A stretch of 64,000 nt of DNA from the NCBI GenBank assembly GCA_963812415.1, contig CAWEVH010000036.1:1-64000 (forward strand), given 5' to 3'. Below are positions 17,416 to 29,083 of the stretch, piece by piece (positions within the stretch are counted from its first letter, which is position 1; the number at the start of each line of letters is the position of its first letter). The notes under the pieces were generated by a model. It made no database searches. It was not told the DNA's origin and saw nothing but the letters and a program-made list of their open reading frames with translations. This DNA comes from JACVRW01 sp963812415. GTDB taxonomy: Bacteria; Actinomycetota; Thermoleophilia; Solirubrobacterales; Thermoleophilaceae. The position numbers and the translations under genes were made by a program.

Positions 17416-19056
17416 GTGAGCGACGGAAAGTCGGTGCCCGAGCGCGTGGCGTACGCGGCGGGCAGCGTGAAGGTGCTGGTCGAGGCGGGCGTCGTGCGGC
17501 CGATGCGACCGGACCGGCTGTGGGGCGTGCTGCGAACGCTCCAGCGCTGGGGTCGCAGCCCGGCGGCGGGCACGATCTCGCTGGCGGCGCGTCACCCGGA
17601 CGAGGCGATGATCGTCGACGAGCTCGGCACGCTGACCTACGCGGAGGTCCACGAGCGCACGAACGCGCTCGCGCACGCGCTCTCCGACGCCGGCATCGTG
17701 GAGGGCGACGGCGTGGGGATCATGTGCCGCAACCATCGCGGCTTCATCGAGGCGACCGTCGCGGTCTCGAAGCTCGGCGCCGACGCGCTCTACCTCAACA
17801 CCGCGTTCGCCGGGCCGCAGCTGGCCGAGGTCGTGGGCCGCGAGAAGCCACGGGCGCTGATCTACGACGAGGAGTTCGCGGGCCTGCTCGCGGAGGCCGG
17901 CAAGCGCCGCAAGCGCTTCATCGCCTGGCACGACTCGGACTCGGCGAAGGACCCGTTGCTCGACGAGCTGATCGCGGGCGGCGACCCCGACGACGTGGTG
18001 CCGCCCGAGCGGGAGGGCCGGGCCGTGATCCTCACCTCCGGCACGACCGGCACACCCAAGGGCGCCTCGCGCGGCAATCCGCAGTCGCTCGACCCGGCCG
18101 TGGCCCTGCTGTCGCGGATCCCGATGCGCACGCGGATGGCCAACCACGTTGCGGCGCCGCTCTTCCACTCGTGGGGCTTCGCGCACTTCTCGCTCGGCCT
18201 CATCCTCGGCACCACCTTCGTCCTGCGGCGCAAGTTCGAGCCCGAGGCGTGCCTGGCCGAGGTGGCCCGCCACCGCTGCGACGCGCTCGCGGTGGTGCCG
18301 GTGATGATGCAGCGGATCATGGAGCTGCCCGAGGACACCCGCGCCAAGTACGACCTGGCCTCGCTGAAGGTCGTGGCGGCGAGTGGCTCGGCGCTGCCCG
18401 GAGACCTCGCGACGCACTGGATGGACGCGTTCGGCGACACGCTCTACAACCTCTACGGCTCGACCGAGGTCGCCTGGGCGTCGATCGCCACGCCCGCCGA
18501 CATGCGCGCCGCCCCGGGGACCGCCGGCCGCCCGCCGCGCGGCACGGTCGTGAAGCTGCTCGACGAGAAGGAGCTCGAGGTCGCGCAGGGACAGACCGGT
18601 CGGATCTTCGTGGGCAACGAGATGCTGTTCGAGGGGTACACGGGCGGCGGATCGAAGGACGTGGTGGGCGGCCTGATGGCCACCGGGGACGTCGGGCGCT
18701 TCGACGAGGGCGGCCGCCTGTTCGTGGAGGGTCGCGACGACGAGATGATCGTCTCCGGCGGCGAGAACGTCTTCCCCAAGGAGGTCGAGGACACGCTCGC
18801 GCGCCACCCGGCGGTCTCCGAGGCCGCGGCGATCGGGGTGGAGGACAAGGACTTCGGTCAGCGCCTGCGCGCCTTCGTGGTGCTCGAGGACGGCAAGGAG
18901 GCCGGCGAGGACGAGCTCAAGGCGCACGTGAAGGCGAACCTCGCGCGTTACAAGGTGCCGCGCGAGATCGTCTTCCTCGAGGAGCTGCCGCGCAACGCCA
19001 CGGGCAAGGTGCTCAAGCGCGAGCTGAAGGAGCTCGACGCGGCGGGCACGCCGTAG
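17416..19056 (+). CDS. Fatty acyl-CoA synthetase (AMP-binding enzyme)
   Basis: 546 residues. Adenylation motifs are complete: LTSGTTGTPKGAS (A3), LYNLYGSTEVAWAS (A5), ATGDVGRFDEGGRLFVEGRD (A7-A8) and PRNATGKVLKREL with the catalytic lysine (A10). It activates a carboxylic acid, probably a fatty acid, with ATP and CoA. The start GTG 17416 is preceded by GAAGGGGA; the ATG at 17411 runs straight into a stop. Placed with the patatin and the thiolase it fits beta-oxidation, although chain length cannot be read from the sequence. Confidence 0.87.
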   Translation: MSDGKSVPERVAYAAGSVKVLVEAGVVRPMRPDRLWGVLRTLQRWGRSPAAGTISLAARHPDEAMIVDELGTLTYAEVHERTNALAHALSDAGIVEGDGVGIMCRNHRGFIEATVAVSKLGADALYLNTAFAGPQLAEVVGREKPRALIYDEEFAGLLAEAGKRRKRFIAWHDSDSAKDPLLDELIAGGDPDDVVPPEREGRAVILTSGTTGTPKGASRGNPQSLDPAVALLSRIPMRTRMANHVAAPLFHSWGFAHFSLGLILGTTFVLRRKFEPEACLAEVARHRCDALAVVPVMMQRIMELPEDTRAKYDLASLKVVAASGSALPGDLATHWMDAFGDTLYNLYGSTEVAWASIATPADMRAAPGTAGRPPRGTVVKLLDEKELEVAQGQTGRIFVGNEMLFEGYTGGGSKDVVGGLMATGDVGRFDEGGRLFVEGRDDEMIVSGGENVFPKEVEDTLARHPAVSEAAAIGVEDKDFGQRLRAFVVLEDGKEAGEDELKAHVKANLARYKVPREIVFLEELPRNATGKVLKRELKELDAAGTP

Positions 19057-19065
19057 GGCATCTCC

Positions 19066-19100
19066 CCCCTCGGAAACAGGGGTTCGCCCGCGCACGGGCG
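19066..19100 (+). terminator. Tandem hairpins after the acyl-CoA synthetase gene
   Basis: CCCCT (19066-19070) pairs with AGGGG (19078-19082), and CGCCCG (19085-19090) pairs with CGGGCG (19095-19100). They stand between the synthetase stop and the next gene and could end the transcript. Confidence 0.4.
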
Positions 19101-19138
19101 GGTACATGGGCCGCAAGTCATCGAGGAAGGAGTTGGCA

Positions 19139-19732
19139 ATGGATGCCGGAGTGATCGTCGCAATCGTGATCGGTGCCCTGATCCTGCTGGCGCTGTTCAT
19201 GCTCATCGGGAGGCGCGGCCGGGAGCGGCGCCACGAGACCAGGCGCACCGAGGCCCGCGAGATCCGGCGCGAGGCGGAGGTCGGTCGTGCGGAGGCCGAC
19301 CGCACCCGCGCCGAAGCTGACGTCCAGGCGGCCGAGGCCCGGCGCCAGGAGGCGCTCGCGCGCGAGCGCGGCCACGAGGCCGACGAGCAGCACCGCGCGG
19401 CGCGCGAGCGCCACCTCGAGGCCGCGCGCAGAGATCCCGACGTCGACGAGCACGCGGCGGCCGAGGAGTGGGATCGCGAGCACGCGGCCCGGCGCGACGA
19501 GGGCGAGCCGGCGGCGGCTCCCGCCACGGCGGCCGTCACGGACCGCGACGAAGAAAACCGCGGCATTGTGCGCGACGAGGACCGCGGCGTCGTGCGCGAC
19601 GAGGACCGCGGCGTCGTGCGCGACGAGGACCGCGGCGTGGTGCGCGACAGCGGCCGCGAGGTCGAGCACGACGAGGACGGCCAGGTCGTGCGCGACGAGC
19701 GCTACGACGAGCAGCGCGACACCACGCGCTAG
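19139..19732 (+). CDS. Membrane-anchored coiled-coil protein with RDEDRGVV repeats
   Basis: 197 residues from ATG 19139 (GGAAGGAG 6 nt upstream). One N-terminal transmembrane helix (VIVAIVIGALILLALFMLIG) is followed by a long, highly charged Arg/Glu/Ala stretch typical of a coiled coil (residues about 30-110). The tail repeats RDEDRGVV three times, encoded by 24-bp DNA repeats, and ends in related VRDxxR units. No enzymatic motif. The coiled coil would be cytoplasmic or surface-exposed depending on topology. Function unknown; a structural or stress role is speculation. Confidence 0.7.
   Translation: MDAGVIVAIVIGALILLALFMLIGRRGRERRHETRRTEAREIRREAEVGRAEADRTRAEADVQAAEARRQEALARERGHEADEQHRAARERHLEAARRDPDVDEHAAAEEWDREHAARRDEGEPAAAPATAAVTDRDEENRGIVRDEDRGVVRDEDRGVVRDEDRGVVRDSGREVEHDEDGQVVRDERYDEQRDTTR
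19571..19642 (+). repeat. Three tandem 24-bp repeats
   Basis: Copies at 19571-19594, 19595-19618 and 19619-19642; the first two are identical and the third differs at one base. Each encodes RDEDRGVV. A degenerate copy lies just upstream. The number of units may vary between strains. Confidence 0.85.
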
Positions 19733-19747
19733 AGCGAGACGCGGCGC

Positions 19748-19778
19748 GGCCCGCCGGCGCGTTCGACGCCGGCGGGCC
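19748..19778. terminator. Bidirectional terminator between convergent genes
   Basis: A perfect 12-bp stem, GGCCCGCCGGCG (19748-19759) with CGCCGGCGGGCC (19767-19778), and a 7-nt loop. It lies between the stops of the coiled-coil gene and the convergent rpf-like gene. Confidence 0.7.
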
Positions 19779-19805
19779 CCGCTCGCGTGAGGTCTGCCCT
19801 AGTGC

Positions 19806-20417
19806 CTAGCCGCAGACCGGCCAGTGGCCGGCGCCGTGGCGGCTCAGCAGCAGCCACGCGCGCCAGGTCTGCTCGGACCTCGGCGCAGCCGCGGGGTCGC
19901 CGGAGCCTCCGACGACGGCCCACGTGCTGAAGCTGAACTGGTACAGCCCGCGGTAGGCGCCACCGCCGCCGATCGCGCGCGGGTCGTTCTTCGACTCGCA
20001 CCAGGCGATCGAGCGCAGCTGCTGGCGGCCCCAGTCGGGAATCCGCTCCACCTTGAAGCGGAACTGCACCGCACGGCCCTCGGGCGTGCGCAGGAAGCGA
20101 TAGAAGCGCTTCTGCATGCGGTGGATCGAGCTCCGCAGCTCGAATGCGGTCGCCGGGCGCTCCTGGACGCGGGCGGCCACCACGAGATTGCGGCCCCGCC
20201 ACACGCCGAAGCGCTCGAGCTTTCGTCGCCAGCGCCGGTAGGCGCGCTGCAATCGATCGCTCGCGGCCTCGGCCTCGGGGGCGTCGGGCTGGGTTGTGGT
20301 TGTCGTGGTCGTATCAGCCGGCTGCGGCTCGTCCTGGGCCACGGCCGTTGCCACTGCCGCCGTCGCGGGCACGAGCGCGCACGCGAACGCCAGCAGGATC
20401 GTCACCTGCTTCTTCAA
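19806..20417 (-). CDS. Resuscitation-promoting factor-like transglycosylase
   Basis: 203 residues. The signal peptide (LLAFACALVPATAAVATAVA) is followed by a Thr/Pro linker, a basic helical region, and a C-terminal Rpf-type lysozyme fold: IAWCESKNDPRAIGGGGAY with the catalytic Glu in the CES motif, then YRGLYQFSFSTW and the ending HWPVCG. Rpf enzymes cut peptidoglycan and help dormant actinobacteria regrow. The start is TTG 20417 behind GGAGG. That ribosome-binding site sits inside a small hairpin in a structured leader, and the promoter carries two palindromes, so expression looks tightly controlled. Confidence 0.85.
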   Translation of the reverse strand: MKKQVTILLAFACALVPATAAVATAVAQDEPQPADTTTTTTTQPDAPEAEAASDRLQRAYRRWRRKLERFGVWRGRNLVVAARVQERPATAFELRSSIHRMQKRFYRFLRTPEGRAVQFRFKVERIPDWGRQQLRSIAWCESKNDPRAIGGGGAYRGLYQFSFSTWAVVGGSGDPAAAPRSEQTWRAWLLLSRHGAGHWPVCG

Positions 20418-20528
20418 CGGAGAAACCTCCGGTTACTGCCCGGCTGAGGGCGCTACGAGGCGCCCGCCAGGGCTTGCCGAGTCCGCGCGATCTCTCCCGC
20501 ACGCGGACAGGGCCGGGTTCCCACTTAC
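20418..20528 (-). ncRNA. Structured 5' leader of the rpf-like gene (possible c-di-AMP riboswitch)
   Basis: Reading the minus strand, the leader has GTGGGAACCCGG, a hairpin GTCCGCG/CGCGGAC, a hairpin GGGCGC/GCGCCC, then CCGGGCAGTAACCGGAGG, and finally CGGAG-GTTT-CTCCG, whose stem buries the GGAGG ribosome-binding site. ydaO/yuaA (c-di-AMP) riboswitches carry GGGGAACC early and a CAGCTAACC element near the end, and are known upstream of actinobacterial rpf genes. The resemblance here is partial (CAG-TAACC lacks a C), so this is a candidate only. Confidence 0.42.
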
Positions 20529-20534
20529 GCGTTC

Positions 20535-20561
20535 ACCGTAACCAGTTGACTCGCGAGTCAA
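20535..20561 (-). promoter_or_regulatory. rpf promoter with a TTGACT-N4-AGTCAA palindrome over the -35
   Basis: TTGACTCGCGAGTCAA at 20546-20561 is a perfect 16-bp palindrome. On the minus strand its first half is a -35-like TTGACT, and TACGGT (20540-20535) follows after exactly 15 nt. The same palindrome core and the same 15-nt spacing occur at the etfB promoter (32460-32486), suggesting a shared repressor, for example of TetR type. Confidence 0.6.
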
Positions 20562-20568
20562 ACCAAAG

Positions 20569-20584
20569 TGTGATGAACATCACA
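20569..20584. promoter_or_regulatory. Crp-type operator TGTGATGAACATCACA
   Basis: An exact match to the Crp consensus TGTGA-N6-TCACA, with the N6 also near-palindromic. Its centre is about 45-50 bp upstream of the likely rpf start site. Crp control of rpfA is known in Mycobacterium tuberculosis (Rv3676). A Crp-family gene lies at 39065-39760. Confidence 0.7.
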
Positions 20585-20595
20585 CAACGTGAAAG

Positions 20596-20608
20596 CCCGT
20601 GAAACGGG
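20596..20608 (-). terminator. Short hairpin after pepA
   Basis: On the minus strand CCCGT-TTC-ACGGG forms a 5-bp stem 21 nt after the pepA stop. It is weak and may help separate pepA from rpf. Confidence 0.25.
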
Positions 20609-20629
20609 GCGGCCCGCGCCGCCGCCCGC

Positions 20630-22085
20630 TCAGCCGGCCACGCGCCGCGCCAGCTCGATCAGCGCGCGCGTGCCGAAGCCGCTGGCGCCCTTGCCGGTGT
20701 AGTTGCGGCTCATGCCCCAGGCGGTGCCCGCGATGTCCATGTGCACCCAGGGCCTGTCGTCCACGAACTGGCGCAGGAACTCGGCCGCGTAGCTCGACAT
20801 CGCCACGCGCTGGTCGGCGGCGTTGGTCAGGTCGGCGTACTGGCCCTTGGTGAGCTCGACGAACTCGGGGTGGAGCGGCAGGCGCCAGCCGATCTCGCCG
20901 CTGGCCGCGCAGGCCGCCTCGACCTGGGCGTACCAGTCGTCGTCGTTCGCGAACAGCCCGGCGAAGGTGTGCCCCAGCGCCACCAGGACCGCGCCGGTGA
21001 GGGTGGCGAGATCGACGATGCGCTCGGCGCCCTGCTCGACGACGTAACAGAGCGCGTCGGCGAGGATCAGGCGCCCCTCGGCGTCGGTGTTGTTGACCTC
21101 GATGGTCGTGCCGTTCATCGCGGTCACGATGTCGCCGGGCTTCACCGACCGGCCGCTCGGCATGTTCTCGGTGGACGGCACGACGGCGGTGATCGTGGCC
21201 GGCAGCCCCGAGCTCGGCGATCGCGGCCATCGCCTCGATCACGGCCGCGCCGCCGGACATGTCGAACTTCATCTCCTGCATCTTCGCCGAGGGCTTGATC
21301 GAGATCCCGCCGGTGTCGAAGGTCACCGCCTTGCCGACGAACGCCAGGTGCGGCCCGCGCGCGGCGGGCGGGCGCCAGCGCATGACGATCAGGCGCGGCT
21401 CCTCGTAGGTCCCCTGCGCGACCGACGCGAACGCGCCCATGCCGCGAGCCAGGATCCCGTCGCGGTCCAGCAGCTCGAGCTCGAGCGCCTCGTACTGGTC
21501 CGCGATCTCGCCGGCCCGCTCCGCCAGGAAGCCGGGGGTCGCGACGTTCGCGGGCAGGTTCTGGAGGTCGCGCGCGGCGTTCGCGGCGAGCGCCGCCACC
21601 CGCGCGCGCTCCACCTCGCCGGCGTCGACCCGGTCGCCCGCGATCTCGAGCGCCTCGAGCCCGTCCTCCTCCGAGCCACCGTTCGCCTTGGTCTTGAAGC
21701 GATCGAACGAGTAGAGCTTCAGCAGCGTGCCCTCGACCAGCGCGCCCGCGACGCCGTCGCCGCTCGGGAGCGCCCAGGACAGCGACACCGCGCCCAGCTC
21801 CTTGGCCCGCCCCGCGGCCGCCGCGGCGGCCACCCGGGCACGCTCGGCGTCGAACTCGTCGCGCGCCCCGAGACCGGCCACGAGCACCCGGCGCTGTCCC
21901 CCGCCGGGCGCCTCCTCGTGCGCGACCGCCACCTTCTTGAGACCGGGCTTCGCCTCGCCCAGCTCGACCAGCCGCTGCAGCGCGGGATCGGCGAGCGCGT
22001 CGCCCTCGAAGATCCCGATCACCCGGGTGTCGGCGGCGGTCTCCTCGGGCGCGCCGCTGCGGGCGCTGACGGCGGTGGCGGACAT
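20630..22085 (-). CDS. pepA: Leucyl aminopeptidase PepA (frameshifted)
   Basis: About 485 residues when restored. The M17 catalytic domain shows GKAVTFDTGGISIKPS (metal- and substrate-binding Lys/Asp), DMSGGAAVIEAM, and the signature NNTDAEGRLILADAL with the catalytic Asp/Glu/Arg set. An extra C in CCCC 21206-21209 (a G on the coding strand) breaks the frame in LGLPATITAVVPSTENMPSG; removing it restores the join. Cytosolic dinuclear-metal exopeptidase removing N-terminal residues. A TAGACT box 9 nt before ATG 22085 suggests a leaderless transcript. Confidence 0.88.
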
Positions 22086-22094
22086 GGGCGCGGC

Positions 22095-22100
22095 AGTCTA
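22095..22100 (-). promoter_or_regulatory. -10 box (TAGACT) for pepA
   Basis: TAGACT on the minus strand ends 9 nt before ATG 22085 with no ribosome-binding site. The same hexamer and a similar gap precede the mutase gene at 26099 and rpmE. Confidence 0.55.
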
Positions 22101-22181
22101 CCCGCGGCGTGGCCGGCGGCCGCGAGCGCGGCCGGCGATATCGTTGCCCGCCCCCGGAACCCTCAAGGAGACCCACCACAG

Positions 22182-23356
<1,175 letters not shown>

Positions 23357-23360
<4 letters not shown>

Positions 23361-24148
23361 CCACGCGCGGCGCCGCCTTCTTCGACCTCGACAAGACGCT
23401 GATCGAGGGCTCGAGCGCGCTCCACTTCGCGCGCGCCGCCTACCGGCAGGGGCTGCTGTCGCGGCGCCAGCTCGCGGGCGACGCGTGGGCGAACCTCAGG
23501 TTCCGGCTGAGCGGCTCGACCGACGCGCTGACCGACGAGCTGCGCGGGCGGATCCTCGACGCGATCGCGGGCCAGCGGACGGTCGACCTGGCGCGGCTCG
23601 GCCCGCACGTGCTCGCCGGCATCCTGCCGCTCGTCTACCACGAGGTGCTCGAGGAGGCCTACGCCCACCAGGACGCCGGGCGTCCGGTGTTCATCGTCAC
23701 GGCGGCCTCGCAGGAGCTGGCGGACGTGCTCGCCCACGTGCTCGTGCTCGACGGCGGCATCGGGATGCGCAGCGAGGTCAAGGACGGCGTCTACACCGGC
23801 GAGGCGGACGGGCCGTTCACCTATCGCGAGGGGAAGGCCGTCGCGATCCGCGAGCTGGCCGCGAGCGACGGCATCGATCTGGCCGAGTCATACGCCTACT
23901 CGGACTCGGAGTCGGACCTGCCCATGCTGCGCGTCGTGGGGCATCCGGTGGCGGTGAACCCCGACCGCGAGCTCGAGCGCGTGGCGCGCGCCGAGGGCTG
24001 GCGGATCATGCGCTTCGACAAGCTCGGGCGGCGCCTCAAGGTGGGCGGCGCCGTGGGCGGGGTGCTGCTGGTGGCAGGAGCCGGGGGCTACGCCGCTGCG
24101 CGCGTGCGTCGCCCCCGCTCCCTGCGCCGGCGTCTCAGCCGACGTTGA
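23357..24148 (+). CDS. HAD-IB family phosphatase with a C-terminal membrane helix
   Basis: About 263 residues. Motif I FFDLDKTLIEGSS, motif II VFIVTAAS, and motif III/IV SYAYSDSESDLPML place it with the SerB-like HAD-IB group (DUF5665/CicA-like). A hydrophobic segment near the C terminus (GGVLLVAGAGGYAAARV) may anchor it to the membrane. There is no ATG, GTG or TTG in frame near the start; the frame is open through the end of the thiolase gene, so my start at 23357 is arbitrary. Its stop overlaps the convergent exported-protein gene by 14 nt. The substrate is unknown, perhaps a lysophospholipid or phosphoserine-like ester. Confidence 0.7.
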
Positions 24149-24782
24149 TCCGGCGCCGCGGGCTCGGCCCGGCGGCGTGGTCCGCGTCACCGCCGAAGTG
24201 GGACCGGTACACGCCGTCGCGGCGCACCCGCAGCCGCCGCGAGTAGGTCGAGCAGGTGCTCGCGTCGGCCGCCAGCGTCGTCGACCTGACGGTCCGCCAG
24301 CTCCCGTCGGCCCGGCGCCGCTGGAGCGCCAGCGACCCGCCGTCGTGCTCCGGGCAGAGCCTGCCCGAGAAGCGCACGCGCTGACCCACATTCGGCGTGG
24401 AGTCGCTCACGCGGAGGCTGATCGCGGGCCGAACGTTCACGGTCTCGATCTGGCTCTCGTTTCCGCCCTGGCGCGCGCGGTAGCGGGTGTTGACAGTGGG
24501 CTTGTGAAGGAAGCTCCACTCGCCCTGGGCGTTCGTCGTCAACGAGGCGGCGTTCGTGAAGTCGGCCACGGGGAACGGGTCCTCCTCCACTGTCACGTTC
24601 TTCCCGTCCGGGTTCGGTCCCGTGAGCTTGCCCGACAGCGTGACCGTCGCCCCGAACTTCACGAGCGACGCCGAGGCGCCGATGGTGAGGTTGCCCGGCT
24701 GCTTGGGAGGCTTCTGTGCGCCGGCCGCCGGCGCGGCGACGAGCGCGAGCGCGGCGGCGATGAGCGCGATCATGGTCTTCAT
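24135..24782 (-). CDS. Exported protein with two Ig-like beta domains
   Basis: 215 residues. A signal peptide (MIALIAAALALVAAPAAGA) precedes two beta-rich modules: GATVTLSGKLTG with NAQGEWSFLHKP, and GQRVRFSGRLCPEHDG with RRRADGSWRTVRST. This 'value then treatment of sigma-like signal' layout resembles actinobacterial surface Ig-like repeats. Two cysteines in the second module may form a disulfide. No enzymatic motif. It is secreted or surface-associated with an unknown role. Confidence 0.65.
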   Translation of the reverse strand: MKTMIALIAAALALVAAPAAGAQKPPKQPGNLTIGASASLVKFGATVTLSGKLTGPNPDGKNVTVEEDPFPVADFTNAASLTTNAQGEWSFLHKPTVNTRYRARQGGNESQIETVNVRPAISLRVSDSTPNVGQRVRFSGRLCPEHDGGSLALQRRRADGSWRTVRSTTLAADASTCSTYSRRLRVRRDGVYRSHFGGDADHAAGPSPRRRINVG

Positions 24783-24816
24783 ATGAGGCTATCAACGCGC
24801 CAGGGCGGCCGAGGTT

Positions 24817-26086
24817 GTGGGGTCGGGCGACGCTCGCCTCGCGAGCCGGGCGGCGGCTGTGCTGCGCGCGAACGACGCCGGCGGCTACACCGTGCCGGCG
24901 CGCTCGACCTATCCGCACCAGTGGAACTGGGACTCCGCGCTGGCCTCGCTCGGCTGGGCCGAGCTCGATCCGGCCCGCGCCTTCACCGAGCTGGAGCGAC
25001 TGGCCGGCGCCCGCGACGCCCTCGGGATGGTCCCGCACATCGCGTTCGCCCCGCCCGCTCTCCGGCGCCGCTACGAGCCCGGTCCGCGCTGGTGGGGCCC
25101 TCGCGTCGGCGCCGACGGGCGCCGGATCTCGGGCATCACGCAGCCGCCCGTGGCGGCCACCTGCCTGCGGCTCCTGTTCGAGCGGCACCCGGACGAGCCG
25201 CGCGCCCGCGCGCTGCTCGCCCCGCTGCACGCCTGGCACCGGTTCCTGCTCAGCGAGCGCGACCCGCGGCGGCTGGGAGAGCCGGTGCTCATCCATCCCT
25301 GGGAGAGCGGCCGCGACAACGCCGTGGACTGGGACCTCCCGCTTGCGCGAGTGGCGGCCGATCCTCGGGTGCCGCCTCGGCGCGACACCGACCACGTCGA
25401 CGCGGCGGAGCGCCCGAGCGACGACGCACTACCGCCGCTTCCTGGGGCTCGTGCGGGCCGGCACGGCGGCGGGCTGGGCCCAGGAGCGCCTTGCCCGCGA
25501 GGGCGCCTTCCGGGTGCTCGACCCCGGCTTCAGCGCGATCCTCGCGCGCGCCGCGCTCGACCTCGCGTGGCTGGCCGAGCGGCTCGGAGACGCCCGGATA
25601 GCCGCGGAGAGCGGCGCGGCCGCCGGGCGCCTGGCGGAGGCCCTGCGCGCCCGCGCGGACGCGGACGGTCTGATCCGGGCCGTCGACCTGATCGCGGACG
25701 CACCGCTACCGGTCACCGGCGCCGGCTCGGCGCTCGCGCTGCTCGCGCCGGATCTGGGCGCGGGACGCCTCGAGGCGGCGCGCCGGCTCGTGTGCGAGGG
25801 CGCGCTCTCCTCCCCGTACGGCGTGCGTTCGCTCGATCGCGACCATCCGGAGCGCTCCGAGCGCAACTACTGGCGCGGCCCCGTCTGGGCGAACGTCACC
25901 TGGCTCGCCGCGCTCGGGCTCGAGGGCCACGGCGAGGCGGCCGACGCGGCCGAGCTGCGCCGGCGCATGCTGGCGGCCGCCGAGCGCGGCGGCATGCGCG
26001 AGTACTTCGCGCCCGGCTCGGGGCGCGGCCTCGGCTGCCGGGACTTCGGCTGGACCGCCGCGCTCTGCCTGCGTGAGGCGACCTAG
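24817..26086 (+). CDS. GH63-like glycoside hydrolase, glucosylglycerate/mannosylglycerate hydrolase type (frameshifted)
   Basis: The (alpha/alpha)6 glycosidase pattern is clear: YPHQWNWDSALASLGWAE, GMVPHIAF, SGITQPPVAAT, HPWESGRDNAVDWD and NYWRGPVWANVTWLAALGL, as in the GH63 glucosylglycerate/mannosylglycerate hydrolases. A +1 shift near 25424-25430 splits AERPSDD from HYRRFLGLV; restoring it gives about 422 residues. No signal peptide, so it is probably cytoplasmic and mobilises a compatible solute such as glucosylglycerate. Start GTG 24817 has GAGG 2 nt upstream. The downstream mutase has its own promoter. Confidence 0.75.
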
Positions 26087-26089
26087 ACT
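26084..26089 (+). promoter_or_regulatory. -10 box (TAGACT) for the mutase large subunit
   Basis: TAGACT, whose TAG is the stop codon of the hydrolase gene, ends 9 nt before ATG 26099. No ribosome-binding site intervenes, which suggests a leaderless mRNA. Confidence 0.5.
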
Positions 26090-26098
26090 GTTCCCTGG

Positions 26099-27751
<1,653 letters not shown>

Positions 27752-27767
27752 ACACCCTTTTCCGCGC

Positions 27768-27821
27768 TGGACGTTCGTTCGTGTACGGACGTCCACGCTT
27801 TGCACGACCCCCTAACGGGGG
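27768..27821 (+). terminator. Two hairpins after the mutase large subunit
   Basis: TGGACGT (27768-27774) pairs with ACGTCCA (27789-27795), and CCCCC-TAAC-GGGGG forms a tight stem at 27808-27821. They lie between the mutase and the exported-protein gene and may end the mutase transcript. Confidence 0.45.
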
Positions 27822-27851
27822 ACCGGACGGGGGTCGATCTCGAAAGGCACC

Positions 27852-29047
27852 GTGGCAGGGAGGCTGATCACGATCCTGGCCCTGGGAGTGGCCCTGGGCG
27901 TCGCTGCGCCGAGCGCCCACGCGGCCACCGAGCTCGGCGATGCCGGCGACCTGCCCGCGAGCGCGCAGGACGTGACGCTCGAGGCCGTGAGCACGATCTC
28001 GGGCACCCTGCGCTCGCCCTCGGACGTCGACCTCTACAAGGTGTGCGTGACGGGTGGCGGGAGCTTCTCGGCCAGCACGGTCGGCGGCGTGGCGCTCGAC
28101 GCGCCGCTCGACACCCAGCTCTTCCTGTTCAGCGAGAGCGGGCGCGGCGTGTACGGCAACGACGACGCCGGCACCGGCGTGCGCCAGTCGCTGCTGCCGG
28201 CCGGCGACCCGCTGACGCCGGGCGAGAGCGGCATCTACTACCTCGGCGTCAGCCAGTTCAACCTCGACCCGCAGAGCTCGCTGGGGCCGATCTTCCCCTC
28301 GACGCTGGGTCTGGTCGGGCCGACCGGACGCGGCGGCGGCGAGCCGCTCTCGAGCTGGGCCGGGTCCGTTCGGCAGCGGCGGCGCCTACACCGTGACGCT
28401 TGCCGGCACGGAGGCGTGCGGCGTGGCGCCCGACACCATGAGCCCCGTGGTCACGATCGCGAGCCCGGTCGACGGCCTGGAGGTCGAGCGGGGCGCGGAG
28501 GTCGAGGTCGACTTCAGCTGCTCCGACGAGGGCGGCTCCGGGCTCGCCAGCTGCGAGGGGAGCGTGCCCGACGGGGGCCTGCTCGACACGGCGCAGCCTC
28601 GGTGCGAGGTCGGTGACCGTCACCGCGCGCGACAACGCGGGCAACGAGACGACGGCGAGCGTCGACTACCGGGTCGGCTACGAGTTCGGCGGCTTCCTCC
28701 GGCCGCTCGTGAACCTGCCCGAGTTGAACGGCTGGAAGGCCGGGCAGCGCGTGCCGGTTCGCTTCTCGCTCGGCGGCGCCCGCGGGCTCGATGCCGTGGT
28801 CGCGGTCGAGGTGGCCGAGGTCGAGTGCGGGGCCGGCGAGGAGCCGGTCGCCGGCGAGCCGGCCCAGCTCGGCAGGCGGCTGACCTACCGGGAACGGAAG
28901 GGCCTCTACCGTTTCGGCTGGCGGACCGAGCGCTCCTGGGCGGACAGCTGCCGCCAGCTGCTCGTGAAACTCGACGACGACAGTGTCAAGCGCGCCAACT
29001 TCCGGTTCGTGCGGCGCCGGCACCAGCTCCAGCCCGAAAACGACTGA
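27852..29047 (+). CDS. Large exported protein with PPC-like and Ig-like regions (two frameshifts)
   Basis: Starts at GTG 27852 (AAAGG upstream) with a signal peptide ending APSAHA. Residues about 25-170 look like a bacterial pre-peptidase C-terminal (PPC) beta domain: SDVDLYKVCV, LDTQLFLFSESG and GIYYLGVSQ. Then follow a segment with VTIASPVDGLEVERGAEVEV and a last part with SVTVTARDNAGNETT, an Ig-like motif. Extra bases at GGG 28362-28364 and near 28592-28600 break the frame; restored length is about 397 residues. No protease domain is present, so it is probably a surface or adhesion protein. Confidence 0.6.
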
Positions 29048-29068
29048 CACACGGGGCGGCCGGCAAGC

Positions 29069-29074
29069 TAGGGT
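29069..29074 (+). promoter_or_regulatory. -10 box (TAGGGT) for the cupredoxin gene
   Basis: TAGGGT ends 9 nt before ATG 29084, with no ribosome-binding site. Confidence 0.45.
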
Positions 29075-29083
29075 GACTCGCTG

